From: Bacillota bacterium
Lineage (GTDB): Bacteria; Bacillota; Sulfobacillia; DUMF01
NCBI GenBank assembly: GCA_012840015.1
Contig: DUMF01000003.1
Location: 1 to 52,080 of the forward strand
Reading direction: 5' to 3'
Length of the DNA stretch: 52,080 nt
Below, in pieces: positions 25,287 through 34,582 of the stretch; position 1 is the first letter of the stretch; the number at the start of each line of letters is the position of its first letter. Both the position numbers and the translations under genes were made by a program. The notes beneath the pieces were generated by a model that was not told the DNA's origin, did not search any database, and saw only the letters and a program-made list of their open reading frames with translations.

Positions 25287-25350
25287 ATGCATCATTGTGC
25301 ATCACGCGATCCCCAGCTCCGCGAGACAATTATGAATCATTGTGAATCAT
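25287..25350. repeat. Pair of near-identical 17-19 base motifs 45 bases apart, each a double TG(C/A)ATCA
   Basis: ATGCATCATTGTGCATCA (25287-25304) and ATGAATCATTGTGAATCAT (25332-25350) share the frame ATGxATCATTGTGxATCA. Each is a direct repeat of TGxATCA with 9-base period, giving four half-sites. They lie 146-209 bases upstream of the small leftward gene at 25141 and downstream of the MFS gene. An operator array is the simplest explanation. The rest of 25142-25522 holds no gene that I can support. Confidence 0.5.
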
Positions 25351-25522
25351 GGGTGGCCCCTTAACGATACGCACGAGTCTTAAAAGCCAGCTAATTCAAG
25401 TTTTTCTCACATAATTCCGGTGCGTCGTGCCAGTTCGCTGATACTGACTCCCGAGATTTCACAAACGGCGCTTTGAAAGAGCCTCTACTGGATTCTTCGA
25501 AGGCACAGCTCGAAAACAAAGC

Positions 25523-26773
25523 TTAACGGTGTACAGCAACCCGCGGCAACTCCAACCTACTGAGGATAAGCAAGGTCCCGCTGGCAATAATCATAGATAC
25601 CGCGCTGAGACCAAAAACCGCGCGAAATGCTGCAACCCAGTCTCCTCTAGTACGCCTCAAAACCGCATCAACTACGCTCCCCGACAGCTGGATGAATAAC
25701 ACACTGCCCGCAAAGGACCAAGCGTTCACAACACCGACGATAGTGGCGAAGAATCCAGCAGGCGACCTATCTTTGGTACAAGCGAAGGCCAGTGTAAACA
25801 CACCCGATACAAGGCCCATAGAAAAATAGAAAGCCCAGCTCCTGATAGGCCGACCCACCACAAAAAGGACTATCCAAAACAGCGATAAGAGAAAGCTCCC
25901 CACAAGCATCGTTCCTTCGTTTGTTCTCAGGCGTTGAGCGACCCATCCGTAGAGTGGGCTTCCAACAACTCCACCTAATCCAAACAGAAGCAAGACAATA
26001 CCAACCTCGCGGGGGGTCAAACCCCCTGCCTGAGTCAAATACCGTGCCGCCCACAGCCCCTGAAATGCCAGTTTTGTCCCCGAAAAGCAAAACATCCAAA
26101 GACCCACTCCAATGAGGAATCGACTACGAACAAATCTGTAGAACCCACCCGAAGCTGTCTTAAGGGAATACCTTCTGTGCTTCTCCGCGGAATCACCGAT
26201 CACGCACAAACTGACTGGAGCCAATAGCGCCGTAAGGCATGCGACCCCGGCAAAGATAGCACGCCAACCCACAACCCCCGCTATCGAAATAAGTGGTACC
26301 GAAGCTAAAACAGCGCCGAGATTACCCACGGCTTGCAGAAGTCCGACGAATACAGGGAATTGCTCCCTGGCGAACACCTCAGCGAGCACCTTCAAAGCTG
26401 ACACGTAAACGAACGATGCTCCAAACCCAACGAGTAACCTGCCCAGAAACGCGCTTTGAAAGCTCCTCGCTTGGGCAAACCATATGCTCCCAACAGATTG
26501 AGCAATCAATGACCATAAAAGTATTCTACGTGGCCCAACAGAGTCCGAAAGCCCACCACACGGGATTTGCAGTATGGCATAAGGGTAAAAATAAGCCGAG
26601 CCGAGAGCTCCCAGAGCAGTATTGGACACCATCAGCTCGTTGGCTAACTCATTCGATATGGCCCCGGGTGCGAACCTCTGGAACATTACAATGAGATATG
26701 CAAGTGCTAGCAGCACAAAGGCCATCCATCCCCTTTTTCTCCGCGCCTCACACTCCGCCTGCACCCGCCGCAT
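25523..26773 (-). CDS. Major facilitator superfamily transporter (sugar-phosphate/ACS-like)
   Basis: About 416 residues from the ATG at 26773, with 12 membrane segments. YPYAILQIPCGGLSDSVGPRRILL carries the MFS signature between segments 2 and 3 (positions about 73-96), and a related loop LYGWVAQRLRTNEG occurs in the second half. The N-terminal pattern FVLLALAYLIVMFQRFAPGAIS is like organic-anion or phosphate-ester antiporters. The reading frame stays open 39 codons farther (to 26890), but that extension is unlike family N-termini. It is a single leftward gene, separated by about 220 bases from the catabolic operon. Substrate unknown. Confidence 0.8.
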   Translation of the reverse strand: MRRVQAECEARRKRGWMAFVLLALAYLIVMFQRFAPGAISNELANELMVSNTALGALGSAYFYPYAILQIPCGGLSDSVGPRRILLWSLIAQSVGSIWFAQARSFQSAFLGRLLVGFGASFVYVSALKVLAEVFAREQFPVFVGLLQAVGNLGAVLASVPLISIAGVVGWRAIFAGVACLTALLAPVSLCVIGDSAEKHRRYSLKTASGGFYRFVRSRFLIGVGLWMFCFSGTKLAFQGLWAARYLTQAGGLTPREVGIVLLLFGLGGVVGSPLYGWVAQRLRTNEGTMLVGSFLLSLFWIVLFVVGRPIRSWAFYFSMGLVSGVFTLAFACTKDRSPAGFFATIVGVVNAWSFAGSVLFIQLSGSVVDAVLRRTRGDWVAAFRAVFGLSAVSMIIASGTLLILSRLELPRVAVHR

Positions 26774-26990
26774 CCCCCCCCGCCTAATTAAACCGGCCCC
26801 CTTTGCGCGCAAACGCACTGCTATCCCAGTATGGCCGAATATTCTTATCTCCCAACTAGCACCCGTGCCCAGAATTAATCCGGCCTCCACAGCTCACGTA
26901 CCCAAGCTTCTCACTGCCCACTCAACGCCACCCTCACCGGTTACCAACGCAAAACAAATTCGGGTGAGCTCCCTATTCAAGGAGATAACC

Positions 26991-27557
26991 CTACCTCCTC
27001 ACCTTTCTCGGCTTACAAACCACTTCCAAAATCTCAGTATTGAAAAATTCATTTGCGTGAGCAGGTTTTAATATGAGGGCTGTGTCCGCACCCCTCCCGC
27101 TCCCTGCCACAGCGATTACCTCCACTCCGTGCGGAATAAGCCCTGCGTCCAAAGCCATAGTGGCAATCTCTACGCAAACCTTTGTTCCCTGGCCAAACAT
27201 CCGCAATGTCTCGGAAATAACCCCACCTACGTACAACCCCCCAAACTTGTTTACTACTGCCCGTTCCACGTTGGCAAACAAATGCGTTGTCGTCAGCACG
27301 TTAATCCCCGCAGCTTTCAACCTCTCCACTACGTCGGTAGCCATCTCCTGATGCCCGGGAGATTTAAAGCCAGCATGGTGTGTGACAACAGTTACTTTTA
27401 TATCCGGGTTCTCCGCCGCGATCTCCGCAGCAGCCATTGCAGTCTTACCCGTCGTCGAAGCAACTACCACATATGATATTCTGGCAGTCCTCGCCCTATC
27501 GAAGGCTGCCCTCAACGTAACCTCTGTGTTGTCCTCACCCGGCGCACCCCAATACAT
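26991..27557 (-). CDS. Stand-alone pyruvate kinase C-terminal-domain-like protein
   Basis: A 188-residue protein made of one domain: NTEVTLRAAFDRARTARISYV, VVASTTGKTAMAAAE, VTVVTHHAGFKSPG, and GVEVIAVAGSGRGADTALILKP. This is the fold of the allosteric C-terminal domain of pyruvate kinase, without any catalytic barrel. Such orphan domains occur in archaea and Clostridia and have no proven role. The ATG at 27557 follows GGAGGAGGG; an earlier in-frame start at 27587 lacks one. It is the last gene of the leftward catabolic operon, about 160 bases behind tctA, so it may report on phospho-sugar or acid levels for this pathway. Confidence 0.8.
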   Translation of the reverse strand: MYWGAPGEDNTEVTLRAAFDRARTARISYVVVASTTGKTAMAAAEIAAENPDIKVTVVTHHAGFKSPGHQEMATDVVERLKAAGINVLTTTHLFANVERAVVNKFGGLYVGGVISETLRMFGQGTKVCVEIATMALDAGLIPHGVEVIAVAGSGRGADTALILKPAHANEFFNTEILEVVCKPRKVRR

Positions 27558-27718
27558 CGGTACCCTCCTCCCCCTATCTCGCCCCAATTACGACCCTACT
27601 CCACACCTAACTCGCAAACTACACAGGGGAGCCCCCTTAAGGGACCCCACCCCTACAAACGCCAACCTCGCAGGCCGTTCCGTGCCTAACCGCCAACACC
27701 GCATGCCTCTCTGCACTC

Positions 27719-29230
27719 CTAAGCCATGTCGGGCTCCTTCACGGCCTCGCCGGCAACACCGCCACTTCTCTGCCGATAAAGAATAAACGCAAGAAGTAGG
27801 CCAGCAAGAATAAGGATTCCCAGGCTGAACGGCCGTGTTACAAACACCAATGGGCTCCCGCCACTCGTTATAAGCGCCCTCCGGAAATTCGGCTCGATAA
27901 TCGGTCCCAGGATAAACCCTAAGACGATGGGTGCAACCTGGAATCCAAACTTCGATGCTACAAACCCGACAAACCCGATCAAGACGACCATCCACACATC
28001 AAATAGAGAGTTGTTCACAGCATAGCTACCCACAATGCAGAGAACACAGATGATCGGCAGCAGAATTCTCATGGGGATCCTAAGGATCTGTGGAAAAGCT
28101 CTCGCCGCACCCAATCCAATAGCAAGCATAAACGCGTTCGCAATAATCAATATCCAGAACAGCTGAGAAACCAATGCAGGGTTGTTCCGTATTAGCAGAG
28201 GCCCGGGAGTCAATCCCTGTATCATTAAAGAACCGAGCAGCACGGCTGTCACCGAGTCGCCAGGCACCCCCAACGTCAGTAATGGGATGAGGGCACCTCC
28301 TGTCACGGCGTTGTTGGCCACCTCTGTTGCCATGACACCCTCTGTAATTCCCGTGCCAAACAGTTCCGGGTGTTTAGAACTACGCTTTGCCTCCTGATAG
28401 CTCATCCACGAGGCTATAGTCGGACCAGTCCCAGGAAGAACCCCTACAATGACGCCTATGATCGTCCCCTTAAGGAGAGTCCATCTACTTTCCCACCACT
28501 CCCGCTTCGTAGGCAACGCAATGTCGTACTCTGTAATCAGCTGGTCTTTCTTCCCCAGCTCCATCTGTTCAGCCTTAGCCAGTACCTCCGTTATCGCGAA
28601 CAACCCTACCAGCGCAGGGATCAACGCCACGCCTGCCATCAATCCTTGAATCCCCAGCGTGAACCTAGGCCTGCCCGAAATAGGATCCATTCCGATAGTC
28701 GCCAGCAACATGCCTGCTAAGCCGCCTGCAACACCTTTAAGAATGTTTCCCTCGGAAATCCCCGCGACGCATACCAATCCTAACAAGCCAATTGCGAAGT
28801 ACTCAGGCGGACCAAACCTCAGCGCTATAAGGCTAAGCGCTGGCGCCCCTACCATGAGAGCCAGTGCGGAAAGCTCACCCCCGAGCCAGGAAGCCATGAC
28901 AGCAATCGCAAGTGCCTTACCTGCCTGCCCCTTCTGCGCCATCGGATAACCATCCATACATGTGGCGGCGTTTCCAGGAGCCCCAGGCGTACGTAACAGA
29001 ATGGCCGTAATGGCTCCCCCGTAATACCCTCCGCAGTAGATACCCAGCAAGAACGACATCGATATCGTAAATGGCATTACGAACGTCAGCGGTGTAAAAA
29101 TAGCAACCGCCTGCGTCGCTGTAAGCCCTGGAAGTGCACCAAAAACGATCCCGATCACTACCCCTATAAGGTTCCACAGCAGGGCACTCGGCGTGACCAC
29201 GGCGCCCAGCCCCGTCAACACATTAACCAC
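27719..29230 (-). CDS. tctA: Tripartite tricarboxylate transporter, large membrane subunit TctA
   Basis: About 503 residues with around 12 membrane segments. Family signatures are VVIGIVFGALPGLTATQAVA, YCGGYYGGAITAILLRTPGAPGNAATCMDG (around residues 63-92), and LGVPGDSVTAVLLGSLMIQGL. It forms the transport channel of a sodium- or proton-driven TTT importer with TctB and the binding protein TctC, all present upstream in the usual order. I prefer the GTG at 29230 behind AGGGGGTG; a TTG at 29263 is also possible. TTT systems import tri- and dicarboxylates and aromatic acids, in keeping with the acyl-CoA genes of this operon. Confidence 0.92.
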   Translation of the reverse strand: MVNVLTGLGAVVTPSALLWNLIGVVIGIVFGALPGLTATQAVAIFTPLTFVMPFTISMSFLLGIYCGGYYGGAITAILLRTPGAPGNAATCMDGYPMAQKGQAGKALAIAVMASWLGGELSALALMVGAPALSLIALRFGPPEYFAIGLLGLVCVAGISEGNILKGVAGGLAGMLLATIGMDPISGRPRFTLGIQGLMAGVALIPALVGLFAITEVLAKAEQMELGKKDQLITEYDIALPTKREWWESRWTLLKGTIIGVIVGVLPGTGPTIASWMSYQEAKRSSKHPELFGTGITEGVMATEVANNAVTGGALIPLLTLGVPGDSVTAVLLGSLMIQGLTPGPLLIRNNPALVSQLFWILIIANAFMLAIGLGAARAFPQILRIPMRILLPIICVLCIVGSYAVNNSLFDVWMVVLIGFVGFVASKFGFQVAPIVLGFILGPIIEPNFRRALITSGGSPLVFVTRPFSLGILILAGLLLAFILYRQRSGGVAGEAVKEPDMA

Positions 29231-29279
29231 CCTGAAGCACCCCCTAATCTTCCCTCCGCGCAAAGCCCCACTACTCCAT

Positions 29280-29717
29280 TCAGTTCAGTACCACGTTAAA
29301 GCCCAGCGTAAATACGTAGAACACCACCAGGCTTCCGCCGATGGCAACTGCCATCAATTGCAGGGGCCTTCGCACTCCAAACGCAAACATACATATGGCT
29401 AGGAATATTGCCGTCACAATTCGAAAATCTAGTATTGGAAACAATAAGCAGTAAAGCACAAGAGAGCCTAAAACTGGTAGCACCTTTCCCCACTCGAACT
29501 TCGGAACCGGTACTTTTTCCCGCTTCAATACCCCCTCAACCAGTATGATCAGCCCGCACACGCCCAGGCAGACCGATAGAAACCCGGGATAAAACCCCCC
29601 ACCAAACTGCGTCGTTGTTTCTGACGGAACCCTCATTGATGCCACCAGACCCACAACGGAGATCACAAGCACCGCCAACCCGCCAACAATGTCCCTATCA
29701 TTCAATGCTCTCACCAC
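29280..29717 (-). CDS. tctB: Tripartite tricarboxylate transporter, small membrane subunit TctB
   Basis: A 145-residue membrane protein with four segments (GGLAVLVISVVGLVASMRV, FLSVCLGVCGLIILVEGVL, LVLYCLLFPILDFRIVTAIFL and a final FYVFTLGFNVVL). Size, hydrophobic layout and position between tctC and tctA identify it as TctB; its sequence is poorly conserved across the family. Start taken at GTG 29717; a TTG at 29705 is an alternative. Confidence 0.85.
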   Translation of the reverse strand: MVRALNDRDIVGGLAVLVISVVGLVASMRVPSETTTQFGGGFYPGFLSVCLGVCGLIILVEGVLKREKVPVPKFEWGKVLPVLGSLVLYCLLFPILDFRIVTAIFLAICMFAFGVRRPLQLMAVAIGGSLVVFYVFTLGFNVVLN

Positions 29718-29783
29718 CCTGACCCACTACGTATTTTCCTGGGGCACCCGCAAACGGGGTGCCCCAGCCCCCTTACTCTTTGG

Positions 29784-30803
29784 TTACTTTTTCGAGAGAC
29801 CGATACTTTCAACAACCTTCTGATTCGTGGCTGCGTCCTTCTTTATCCGTTGCGCGAATTCCTCGGGCCCCAGATATGCGGGCGTAAGGTAAAGCTTCTT
29901 CCACGCTTCAAGCACCTTGGAATCCTGGCAGGCCTTCTTGAAGGCGTCCGCTAGCTTGTCCACGATCTCCTTTGGGGTGCCCTTCGGAGCAAGGACCCCG
30001 TACCATACGCCGGCGACCAGATCATACCCCTGCTCCTTAAATGTCGGCACATCGGGAAGCATATCGACCCTGCTGGCACTGGTCACTCCGAGGACTCTGA
30101 TCTCCCCAGACTTGTACTGGCCTGTTATCTCCTGAGTCCCCGTGACTGTTGCGTCAACGTGACCGCCCAAAAGCGCGGCCACCGCCGGGTTGGCGCCCTC
30201 GTATGGAACCTGGGTAACCTTGATACCAACGGACTGGCAGAACCTTTCCATGGTGATGTGCTGAATGTTTCCAGCACCCGGATGGCCATACTTTATGGCT
30301 CCGGGATTCGCTTTAGCGTATTCGACAAAGTCTTTGAGCGTCTGAAACTTTGAGTTCTTGGAGACCGCAAGCGCGAGTGGTATATCAGTAAGCTGTGCTA
30401 TTGGTTCGAAACTTTCATAGTTGTATGACACTTGTGTGGTGTAAGGCACTATAGTTATAGGTCCAATAGACGCATTAAGCAGCGTATACCCATCATTCTT
30501 ACCGGCTGCCACTTCGGCGGCACCGACCGAGCCGCCCCCACCCGGCTTGTTGACAACTACCATGGGTTGACCAAGGATCTCTTTCATTGCGTCTGCCACC
30601 GGCCTAGCGCTAAGGTCAGATGACCCTCCCGGAGCATACGGGACCACCAGGGTCACGGCACGGACAGGATACTTAACCTGCTTCGAGCCCGCTCCTCCGC
30701 AACCCGCGATACCGGCCACCAACGCCATTTCCAGAAATGCCGCTATCCAACGGCTCCACCTGACTGAAGGCCTCCCCCCACCGCACCTTCGCTGCTCTCT
30801 CAC
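29784..30803 (-). CDS. tctC: Tripartite tricarboxylate transporter solute-binding lipoprotein TctC
   Basis: A 339-residue secreted binding protein of the Bug/TctC family. The signal peptide ends LVAGIAGCGG, a plausible lipobox with a Cys anchor, as expected in a Gram-positive organism. Mature-part hallmarks: RAVTLVVPYAPGGSSDLSAR, QPMVVVNKPGGGGSVG, KNDGYTLLNASIG, and GHVDATVTGTQE. The GTG start at 30803 follows GGAGGG. It would bind an organic acid outside the membrane and deliver it to TctAB. A decayed second tctC lies at about 41.2-41.5 kb. Confidence 0.93.
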   Translation of the reverse strand: MREQRRCGGGRPSVRWSRWIAAFLEMALVAGIAGCGGAGSKQVKYPVRAVTLVVPYAPGGSSDLSARPVADAMKEILGQPMVVVNKPGGGGSVGAAEVAAGKNDGYTLLNASIGPITIVPYTTQVSYNYESFEPIAQLTDIPLALAVSKNSKFQTLKDFVEYAKANPGAIKYGHPGAGNIQHITMERFCQSVGIKVTQVPYEGANPAVAALLGGHVDATVTGTQEITGQYKSGEIRVLGVTSASRVDMLPDVPTFKEQGYDLVAGVWYGVLAPKGTPKEIVDKLADAFKKACQDSKVLEAWKKLYLTPAYLGPEEFAQRIKKDAATNQKVVESIGLSKK

Positions 30804-30833
30804 GCTCTTTTCCCTCCCGAAATAAGTCGTTTA

Positions 30834-31601
30834 CTAGACCATCAACCGCCCACCATTCACGTCAATCGTGGCCCCCGTGATGTATCTAGCATCATCGGAA
30901 GCAAGGAACACTACCACCGCAGCCTGTTCCTCCGCGCTAGAAAGTCTCCCCAGCGGTATCGACTTCAAAATCTCCTCCTGTTGAGCCGAGGTCAACTCAT
31001 TCCACAAGTCAATCATTCGTCGCCCTGAGAGAACTGTCCCCGGCGCTATCGCGTTAACGTTTATCTGATACGGACCCAGCTCCAGCGCGAGCCGCCGCGT
31101 AAGCCCCAGAACTCCAGCTTTGGCCGCAGCGTAGGCAACTCCGGTCACGACACTGGCAGTCCGCCCGCCTATGGACGACACATTGATGATCTTGCCGTAC
31201 CGACGACGTTTCATATAGCGAGCTACCGCTTGGCAGCAGAAAAACGTTCCCTTCAGGTTAACGTCGAGTACCTTATCCCAGTGCTCAGGCGTTATCTCTT
31301 CAAGACTCTTCGGTGTGAACAGCGAGCCCCCTGCTACATTCACCAAGATGTCAATTTTCCCAAAATCCGCGTTCACCAGCTCCATTGTGCGCAAAACCTG
31401 GCCAGCATCTGTCACATCCAGTTCGTATTCCTTGCACTCTGCTCCAATGGCCCGCAGCCTTTCCTTCGCACTGCTCAGCAGCCTGGGATCGATATCGGTC
31501 AAAGCGATCCTCGCACCTTCCGCAGCCAGGGCCGTCGCGAACGCACAACCAAGCCCACCACCACCGCCGGTGACCACAGCCACCTTGTCCCTCAGCTTCA
31601 T
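30834..31601 (-). CDS. Short-chain dehydrogenase/reductase (3-hydroxyacyl-CoA dehydrogenase or ketoreductase-like)
   Basis: A 255-residue classical SDR. NAD(P)-binding TGGGGGLGCAF, NVAGG, catalytic Ser in INVSSIGGR, YAAAKAG (YxxxK) and the C-terminal ITGATIDVNGGRLMV are all present. An Asp after the second strand (LTDIDPRLL) suggests NAD preference. The ATG at 31601 follows GAGGTG by 6 bases. Standing between thiolase and the transporter genes, it most likely oxidises a 3-hydroxyacyl-CoA to the 3-oxo compound that the thiolase then cleaves. Confidence 0.88.
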   Translation of the reverse strand: MKLRDKVAVVTGGGGGLGCAFATALAAEGARIALTDIDPRLLSSAKERLRAIGAECKEYELDVTDAGQVLRTMELVNADFGKIDILVNVAGGSLFTPKSLEEITPEHWDKVLDVNLKGTFFCCQAVARYMKRRRYGKIINVSSIGGRTASVVTGVAYAAAKAGVLGLTRRLALELGPYQINVNAIAPGTVLSGRRMIDLWNELTSAQQEEILKSIPLGRLSSAEEQAAVVVFLASDDARYITGATIDVNGGRLMV

Positions 31602-31625
31602 CAACAACACCTCACCAGACCCCTA

Positions 31626-32813
31626 TCACACCTTAAGGACGAACGCTTCCCCCTCACCGATACCTCCGCAAATCGTTACGAGGCCATATCCCCCTCCTCT
31701 CCGCCTCAACTCGAACAACGTCGTCATGACGAGCCTTGCCCCCGTCGCTCCAGTAGGATGCCCAATTGCTATAGCTCCGCCATTCACGTTAGTCTTAGCC
31801 CTGATGGCTTCGACCTTTTTGTCATCGCCTTCGCCCAGGATCTTCGTCGACACCAGTGGCATAGCAGCAAACGCTTCATTTATTTCGATGATGTCTATGT
31901 CATCAATACTCATTTTGGCCTTTTCGAGGACCTTAAGAGCGGCAAACGCAGGGATTGTGGCAATGCCGTCGGGGTGTCCTGAAGCCTGCGCATGGGCCAC
32001 TATCGTTCCCAGCGGCGTGACCCCCAGCGCCTCCGCCTTTTCTGAAGAAGTCATAACGATTGCGGCTGCTCCAGTATTGAGGCCCGGAGCATTGCCCGCA
32101 GTAACGGTGGGACTGCCGTAGACCGTCGGCAGCTTGGCGAGAGCTTCCAGCGTGACCCCTTCGCGAGGAGGTTCATCCTTATCCATGATTATGGGGTTAC
32201 CCTTGCGTTGTGGAACTTCTACGGGAACTATCTCGTCTTTGAACTTCCCAGCCCTGAATGCCTCCCAGTATCTCGTCTGGCTCCGAAGGGCCCACTTGTC
32301 CTGATCTTCCCGAGTAATGCCGTATTCAACAGCCTTAACCCCCGCCTGAACAGCCCTCGGTACTCCAGTGTACGGGCACTTCACAACCAAGATATCCTTC
32401 AGGGTAATGTCCCCGAGGCGCTTTCCCCAACGCAGGTCCTCGATAAAATACGGGACCTGGCTCATGTTCTCCGTACCGCCGCCCACAGCGACGTCAATCT
32501 CTCCCAGTTTTATGGCCCTGTAACCCATGGCAATCGCCGCCATGGACGAACAGCAGGCACGGTCTATAGTAGCAGCATTCTTGTCCTCTGGGATCCCAGC
32601 CTCCAGGGCCACTTGGCGAGCGATAGACCTGTTAGAACACGGCATGTTAGCACCAATGTATACTTCTTCCACATCCGAAGGTTTGATCCCTGCTCTCCTT
32701 ACAGCCTCACGTACGGCGATGGCCCCCAGCTGTACCGTGCTGAAGTCTTTCAGCATGCCACCGAAATTCCCAAAGGGGGTTCTGGCTGCCCCAATGACAA
32801 CTACGTCTTTCAT
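31626..32813 (-). CDS. Acetyl-CoA acetyltransferase-type thiolase
   Basis: A 395-residue thiolase. The nucleophile is in [15 protein letters not shown], the second half has [20 protein letters not shown], and the C-terminal catalytic Cys is in [10 protein letters not shown]. It starts with ATG behind AGGAGGG. It cleaves a 3-oxoacyl-CoA to acetyl-CoA (or propionyl-CoA) plus a shortened acyl-CoA, or works in reverse. In this operon degradation is the likely direction. Chain-length specificity cannot be read from the sequence. Confidence 0.93.
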   Translation of the reverse strand: MKDVVVIGAARTPFGNFGGMLKDFSTVQLGAIAVREAVRRAGIKPSDVEEVYIGANMPCSNRSIARQVALEAGIPEDKNAATIDRACCSSMAAIAMGYRAIKLGEIDVAVGGGTENMSQVPYFIEDLRWGKRLGDITLKDILVVKCPYTGVPRAVQAGVKAVEYGITREDQDKWALRSQTRYWEAFRAGKFKDEIVPVEVPQRKGNPIIMDKDEPPREGVTLEALAKLPTVYGSPTVTAGNAPGLNTGAAAIVMTSSEKAEALGVTPLGTIVAHAQASGHPDGIATIPAFAALKVLEKAKMSIDDIDIIEINEAFAAMPLVSTKILGEGDDKKVEAIRAKTNVNGGAIAIGHPTGATGARLVMTTLFELRRRGGGYGLVTICGGIGEGEAFVLKV

Positions 32814-32834
32814 TTCCTAACCCTCCTCCTACAC

Positions 32835-34055
32835 TCAGATGACCTTCGCATCTTTCAGCGACCGAATCCTATCAGCATCGTACCCAAGGACCTCTTTGAG
32901 AACCTCCTCAGTGTGCTCACCGAGTCTTGGGGCCGCAGATGGCGCGTCGAGTTCAACTTCAGAAAACTTAACCGGCGACCCGACAAGTTTGGCGGATCCT
33001 ATAACCGGGTCAGGCACCTCGACCATAAGCTCTCTGGCTTTTATGTGTGGACAGTTAAAAATGTCTTCAGCATTTTGGACGGGACCCGCCGGTAAGCCCT
33101 TTTCCAACAAAATGCTGACCGCCTCTTCTCTCGTCTTGTCTTTCAGCCACTCGTTGATAACAGGCAGGAGAATATCATCCTTGTGCTTTGCGCGGCCTGG
33201 CCCGGAGGAGAGTTCGGGGTTTTGTAGGAGGTCTTCTCTCCCGATGGCCTTGCAGAACCTGGCCCACATACTCTCCGTTGGTACCATAAGGGCTATCCAG
33301 CCGTCTTTAGCCTTAAAGGGCCCCCACGGCGCTATCAGGGTTTCCCGTCCTCGGCTGAGGATCTGCCCGGTGAGCGAATATATTGATATTGCACGCTCCC
33401 CCAGCGCGACCATGCAGTCATACATGGCTATATCTATGAACTCGCCTTTTCCCGTCCGGGCTTTCTTTATCAGACCCAGCAGGCACGCGTACGCAGCGAT
33501 CATTCCGGTGACGATGTCCCCCACGGCAGTCCCAAGCCACGTAGGAGGCCCATCCTTTTCCCCAGCGAGGTGCATCAGTCCACCCATCGCCTGGGCCACT
33601 ATGTCGTACGCGGGCCTATCGCTATAAACTCCCCTGTACTTCGGGAGGCGTCCAAACCCGCTGATTGCTACGTAGATAAGTCCGGGGTTTATCCCTTTGA
33701 GCACGTCGTACCCAAGGCCGTTCTCTTCCATCACGCCGGGGCGGAAGTTCTCAACCAAAATATCGGCCTTGGCAACCATGTCCTTGAAGAGCGCCTTACC
33801 TTCCTCTTTTTGAATGTCAACCGTCACGCTTTTCTTGTTCCGGTTAAACCGCAGGAAATACCCGCTCGTGCGGTTCCCATCTGCCCCTTTGAGAATCGGC
33901 GCCATTTCTCGGGCCGGGTCTCCAATCCCAGGTCGCTCGACCTTTATCACCTCTGCCCCAGCATCGGCCAGCATCATGGTGCAATACGGGGCAGCAACTT
34001 GCTGCTCAAACCCGATCACACGCACACCCTCAAGAATGCCTTTCCGCTCTCGCAT
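32835..34055 (-). CDS. Class III (CaiB/BaiF family) CoA-transferase, copy 1
   Basis: About 406 residues. Family features: ILEGVRVIGFEQQVAAPYCTMMLADAGAEVIKVERP at the front (residues 6-41), DILVENFRPGVMEENGLGYD, and the aspartate of AVGDIVTGMIAAY at the position of the catalytic Asp of formyl-CoA transferase. These enzymes move CoA between carboxylic acids through an acyl-aspartyl anhydride. The ATG at 34055 follows GGAGGGG and is preferred to an ATG 24 codons upstream. A second copy sits on the far side of the mutase genes, so a two-subunit enzyme like BbsEF is possible. Confidence 0.9.
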   Translation of the reverse strand: MRERKGILEGVRVIGFEQQVAAPYCTMMLADAGAEVIKVERPGIGDPAREMAPILKGADGNRTSGYFLRFNRNKKSVTVDIQKEEGKALFKDMVAKADILVENFRPGVMEENGLGYDVLKGINPGLIYVAISGFGRLPKYRGVYSDRPAYDIVAQAMGGLMHLAGEKDGPPTWLGTAVGDIVTGMIAAYACLLGLIKKARTGKGEFIDIAMYDCMVALGERAISIYSLTGQILSRGRETLIAPWGPFKAKDGWIALMVPTESMWARFCKAIGREDLLQNPELSSGPGRAKHKDDILLPVINEWLKDKTREEAVSILLEKGLPAGPVQNAEDIFNCPHIKARELMVEVPDPVIGSAKLVGSPVKFSEVELDAPSAAPRLGEHTEEVLKEVLGYDADRIRSLKDAKVI

Positions 34056-34135
34056 TTGGACCCCTCCTTCATCCCCTAATCCGCGCTTGTAGTTGCACCA
34101 AGCCGCTGTGCTTACGTTCATGTTCAAGTGGTAAC

Positions 34136-34540
34136 CTATCCCCTCGCTGCGGATACATGTGACCTGATGAACGTCGCGATGTCTTCAAGAGGCGTTCCTG
34201 GCCCGAAAACACCGCTTACTCCATGCTCTTGTAGGAATGGAATATCATCCTCAGGGATAATCCCTCCGGCAACGAAAATCACATCTTCTTTGCCTTTCTT
34301 TTTTACAAGTTCCACTACTTTGGGCACCAGGGTTCTGTGAGCTCCCGACAGGATGCTCAGGCCTACAACATCAACGTCTTCCTGCACGGCAGCCTCAGCA
34401 ATTTCCTCAGGGGTAGCATGGAGTCCAGTGTAAATGACCTCCATCCCGGCATCCCTCAGTGCCCTCGCGACAACCTTAGCACCTCTGTCGTGACCATCCA
34501 GGCCGGGCTTGGCAACCAAAACCCTGATTACTCTAGTCAC
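34136..34540 (-). CDS. Cobalamin-binding small subunit of an acyl-CoA mutase
   Basis: A 134-residue B12-binding domain with [23 protein letters not shown] (the DxHxxG motif; His is the lower cobalt ligand), [11 protein letters not shown] and [15 protein letters not shown]. It is the partner of the mutase large subunit encoded just upstream (43-base gap). It is close to the paralogous subunit at 43.6 kb; both share the same core, so the two mutases are old duplicates or at least close relatives. Confidence 0.93.
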   Translation of the reverse strand: MTRVIRVLVAKPGLDGHDRGAKVVARALRDAGMEVIYTGLHATPEEIAEAAVQEDVDVVGLSILSGAHRTLVPKVVELVKKKGKEDVIFVAGGIIPEDDIPFLQEHGVSGVFGPGTPLEDIATFIRSHVSAARG

Positions 34541-34582
34541 GTACTCTCCCCCCTTCGTCTCTCAACTCCGCCCGAGGTCGAC

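Noticed and set aside
32839-33627. Long forward frames opposite the CoA-transferase and thiolase genes
   Set aside because: They mirror conserved reverse-strand genes, are rich in Ser/Pro/Arg and show no motif or binding site.
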